A stretch of DNA of 7,048 bases from Sphaerochaeta sp. (GTDB taxonomy: Bacteria; Spirochaetota; Spirochaetia; Sphaerochaetales; Sphaerochaetaceae). The notes beneath the pieces are model-generated. The model was not told the origin of the DNA and searched no databases. It worked only from the letters and a program-made list of their open reading frames with translations. Shown here piece after piece: positions 5,757 through 7,048 of the stretch. The stretch covers positions 1 to 7,048 of the forward strand of contig DMOO01000164.1 of the NCBI GenBank assembly GCA_003456855.1, written 5' to 3'. The translations under genes were made by a program, and so were the position numbers. How positions within the stretch are numbered: position 1 is the stretch's first letter; each line of letters begins with the position of its first letter.

Positions 5757-6992
5757 TTGAAGCGGTTTCTCTTCATTGCATCATTCATGGTACTATTCGT
5801 AGTCGGCAGCCTTTTCGCCACCGACTACAATGTTATTGTGTATCCTGCCAATGAGGATATCTCCTCTTATGTGAAGACCCTTATCCCGACTAAAACCTTT
5901 GACAAGAACATCTTGGACCTCATGGAAGAGAGGGCCGAGGTAGCTTCTGTGTTGAAGCTTGGAGAGGCTTTGGACAAGGCTTGGGACAGTGAGACGGAAG
6001 AAAGCATAAAGACTGCCAGAGCGGCCTACAACGCTGCTTTGGAGCACTCTGATGATGAGATCGATCTCTCTGATTTCAATGTCGTGGTCGGAAGTGTGAA
6101 GGGCACCTACGATGTGGATGCCATGGTCGCCGGGGATGTGCAGCTTCTGGATTACATCTGCTTTGTCAACAATGCGGACATGATCCTGATTCCGGTGATC
6201 TCCAACCTTCAGGGCTTCAATCACATGGCCATATACGAATATGGATATGGCAGCCAGGAGCTGAAGCTTGTCTATGAGGGCATTGCAAATGATTCCAACC
6301 GGTTCACAATCAAGTCTGTTCTGGAACTGTCAAAGCTCTTCAGTGATGAGACACCTGCAATCCTCAGACTGGACAACCTTGTGACCGGTGCATCCGTCAT
6401 GGTGGACCGCAAGGAAGTACCTGTTCTTGACAGCTACGTCCTCACAACAGAGGGGGAGCATACAATCAGCGTGGTGGCCCAGGGCTATGTCGGCAGGGCC
6501 TTCACCACAACACTTGCAGGTGGGGAGGTCTCATCCCTCAATGCAACGATGCTCCAGATGCACTTCGAGGCCCTGAGCATCAACAGCAACCCTTCCGCTC
6601 AGGTCATAGTGGACGGTTCGGTTGTAGGAGAGACACCAATGGTGCTGGATCTGTATTCGGTTCCGCTTAACCTAAGGCTCACTGCCGATGGATACAGCGA
6701 CTCCAACATCAGCATCCTAAGCAGAACCAGCGGCATTGAGGTCGAACTGAAGCCTGAGTGGATGGCGAACAAGGATCTGCTTAAGGTTCAGAAGGATGGC
6801 TTCTACGGGGCCTTTGCCCGCAGCCTTCTCATATTCGCTGCAAAGATTGCACTTAGAAGCTTCAACGATGGGTCCAACGCGGTGCTTTCCGCCTTGGACA
6901 TCGCAACCAACGCAGCCATTGCGGTCTCACTTTCGGACCTTGTCGGCTGCCTGATAGATTATTACAGACAAACAGAATACATAGCGAGGTAG
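5757..6992 (+). CDS. Exported PEGA-domain protein of unknown function
   Basis: I do not recognise a named family for the whole 411-residue protein. Residues 1-21 form a clear Sec signal peptide (MKRF, hydrophobic core, likely cleavage after SLFA). There is no lipobox cysteine, so it is probably a periplasmic or surface-exposed protein rather than a lipoprotein. Residues 50-110 look helical and charged. Residues about 108-180 contain alternating beta-like strands (NADMILIPVISN and following). Residues about 201-265 form a weak PEGA-like repeat, and 272-330 a clear one (NPSAQVIVDGSVVGETPM, then LTADGY). PEGA repeats are surface or cell-envelope beta domains that are frequent in spirochaetes. 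The C-terminal 60 residues carry two hydrophobic or amphipathic segments (349-367, 377-401), perhaps membrane-associated. The TTG start follows the prfB TAA directly and in the same frame, so expression is likely coupled to RF2. Confidence 0.8.
   Translation: MKRFLFIASFMVLFVVGSLFATDYNVIVYPANEDISSYVKTLIPTKTFDKNILDLMEERAEVASVLKLGEALDKAWDSETEESIKTARAAYNAALEHSDDEIDLSDFNVVVGSVKGTYDVDAMVAGDVQLLDYICFVNNADMILIPVISNLQGFNHMAIYEYGYGSQELKLVYEGIANDSNRFTIKSVLELSKLFSDETPAILRLDNLVTGASVMVDRKEVPVLDSYVLTTEGEHTISVVAQGYVGRAFTTTLAGGEVSSLNATMLQMHFEALSINSNPSAQVIVDGSVVGETPMVLDLYSVPLNLRLTADGYSDSNISILSRTSGIEVELKPEWMANKDLLKVQKDGFYGAFARSLLIFAAKIALRSFNDGSNAVLSALDIATNAAIAVSLSDLVGCLIDYYRQTEYIAR
6985..6988 (+). promoter_or_regulatory. 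Ribosome binding site of the partial last gene
   Basis: GAGG ends 8 bases before ATG 6997, inside the end of the PEGA-protein gene, and supports that ATG as a true start. Confidence 0.55.
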
Positions 6993-6996
6993 ATAG

Positions 6997-7048
6997 ATGC
7001 TTTTCAAGTTCGGTATAGGAGCAAAGCTCAAAGCTCTCTTCAGTGGCT
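6997..7048 (+). CDS. Start of a further gene, possibly signal recognition particle receptor FtsY (3' end outside window)
   Basis: Seventeen complete codons are visible: MLFKFGIGAKLKALFSG. The basic, amphipathic start with a KLKALFSG turn resembles the short N-terminus of FtsY proteins that lack a long acidic domain. FtsY is the membrane GTPase that receives SRP-ribosome complexes, and pairing with prfB is plausible. With so few residues this is a guess, so no symbol is given. The gene follows the PEGA gene by 4 bases and a ribosome site is present, so it is a real coding start in the same operon. Confidence 0.5.
   Translation, partial: MLFKFGIGAKLKALFSG

Noticed and set aside
5793..6224. Minus-strand open frame of 143 codons opposite the PEGA-protein gene
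   Set aside because: The opposite strand has a signal peptide and PEGA repeats. The antisense product is His/Ile/Asp-rich without a recognisable fold.

Overview
This window is a tightly packed, single-direction stretch of bacterial genes with no non-coding gap longer than about 12 bases. It holds six complete genes, the 3' end of a seventh and the first 17 codons of an eighth, all on the + strand. The gene content (an Rnf complex in the order D-G-E-A-B, a GH57-like protein, RF2, a PEGA-domain exported protein and a probable FtsY start) and the moderate GC content best fit an anaerobic, host-associated spirochaete of the Treponema/Sphaerochaeta kind. That placement rests on remembered gene styles, not on a search, so genus is left open.

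Region 1 (1-2860) is the distal part of an rnfCDGEAB operon. It contains the RnfD C-terminus, then complete RnfG, RnfE, RnfA and RnfB. Together with RnfC (off the left edge) these form the membrane complex that moves electrons between reduced ferredoxin and NAD+ and couples this to Na+ or H+ transport. Genes overlap by 4-8 bases or are separated by about 11-14, each with a strong Shine-Dalgarno sequence. Two subunits are odd. RnfG has AAVSGAS where the flavin-attachment motif is normally DxxSGAT. The last ferredoxin module of RnfB keeps the ligands of one [4Fe-4S] cluster but appears to have lost all four of the other.

Region 2 (2869-4680) encodes a 603-residue protein with the overall layout of GH57 4-alpha-glucanotransferases, but the motifs carrying the catalytic Glu and Asp and the N-terminal substrate histidines are all replaced. 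It looks like a pseudoenzyme kept as a full-length open frame.

Region 3 (4652-7048) starts inside the end of that gene. It encodes peptide chain release factor 2, assembled by a classic +1 programmed frameshift at CTT TGA C (4718-4724). A TTG-started exported protein with two PEGA-type repeats follows directly after the RF2 stop codon and in the same frame. The last 52 bases begin another gene, possibly ftsY. No promoter, terminator, tRNA, mobile element or CRISPR array is visible. The whole window could be one transcript, or the promoters may lie inside coding sequence.
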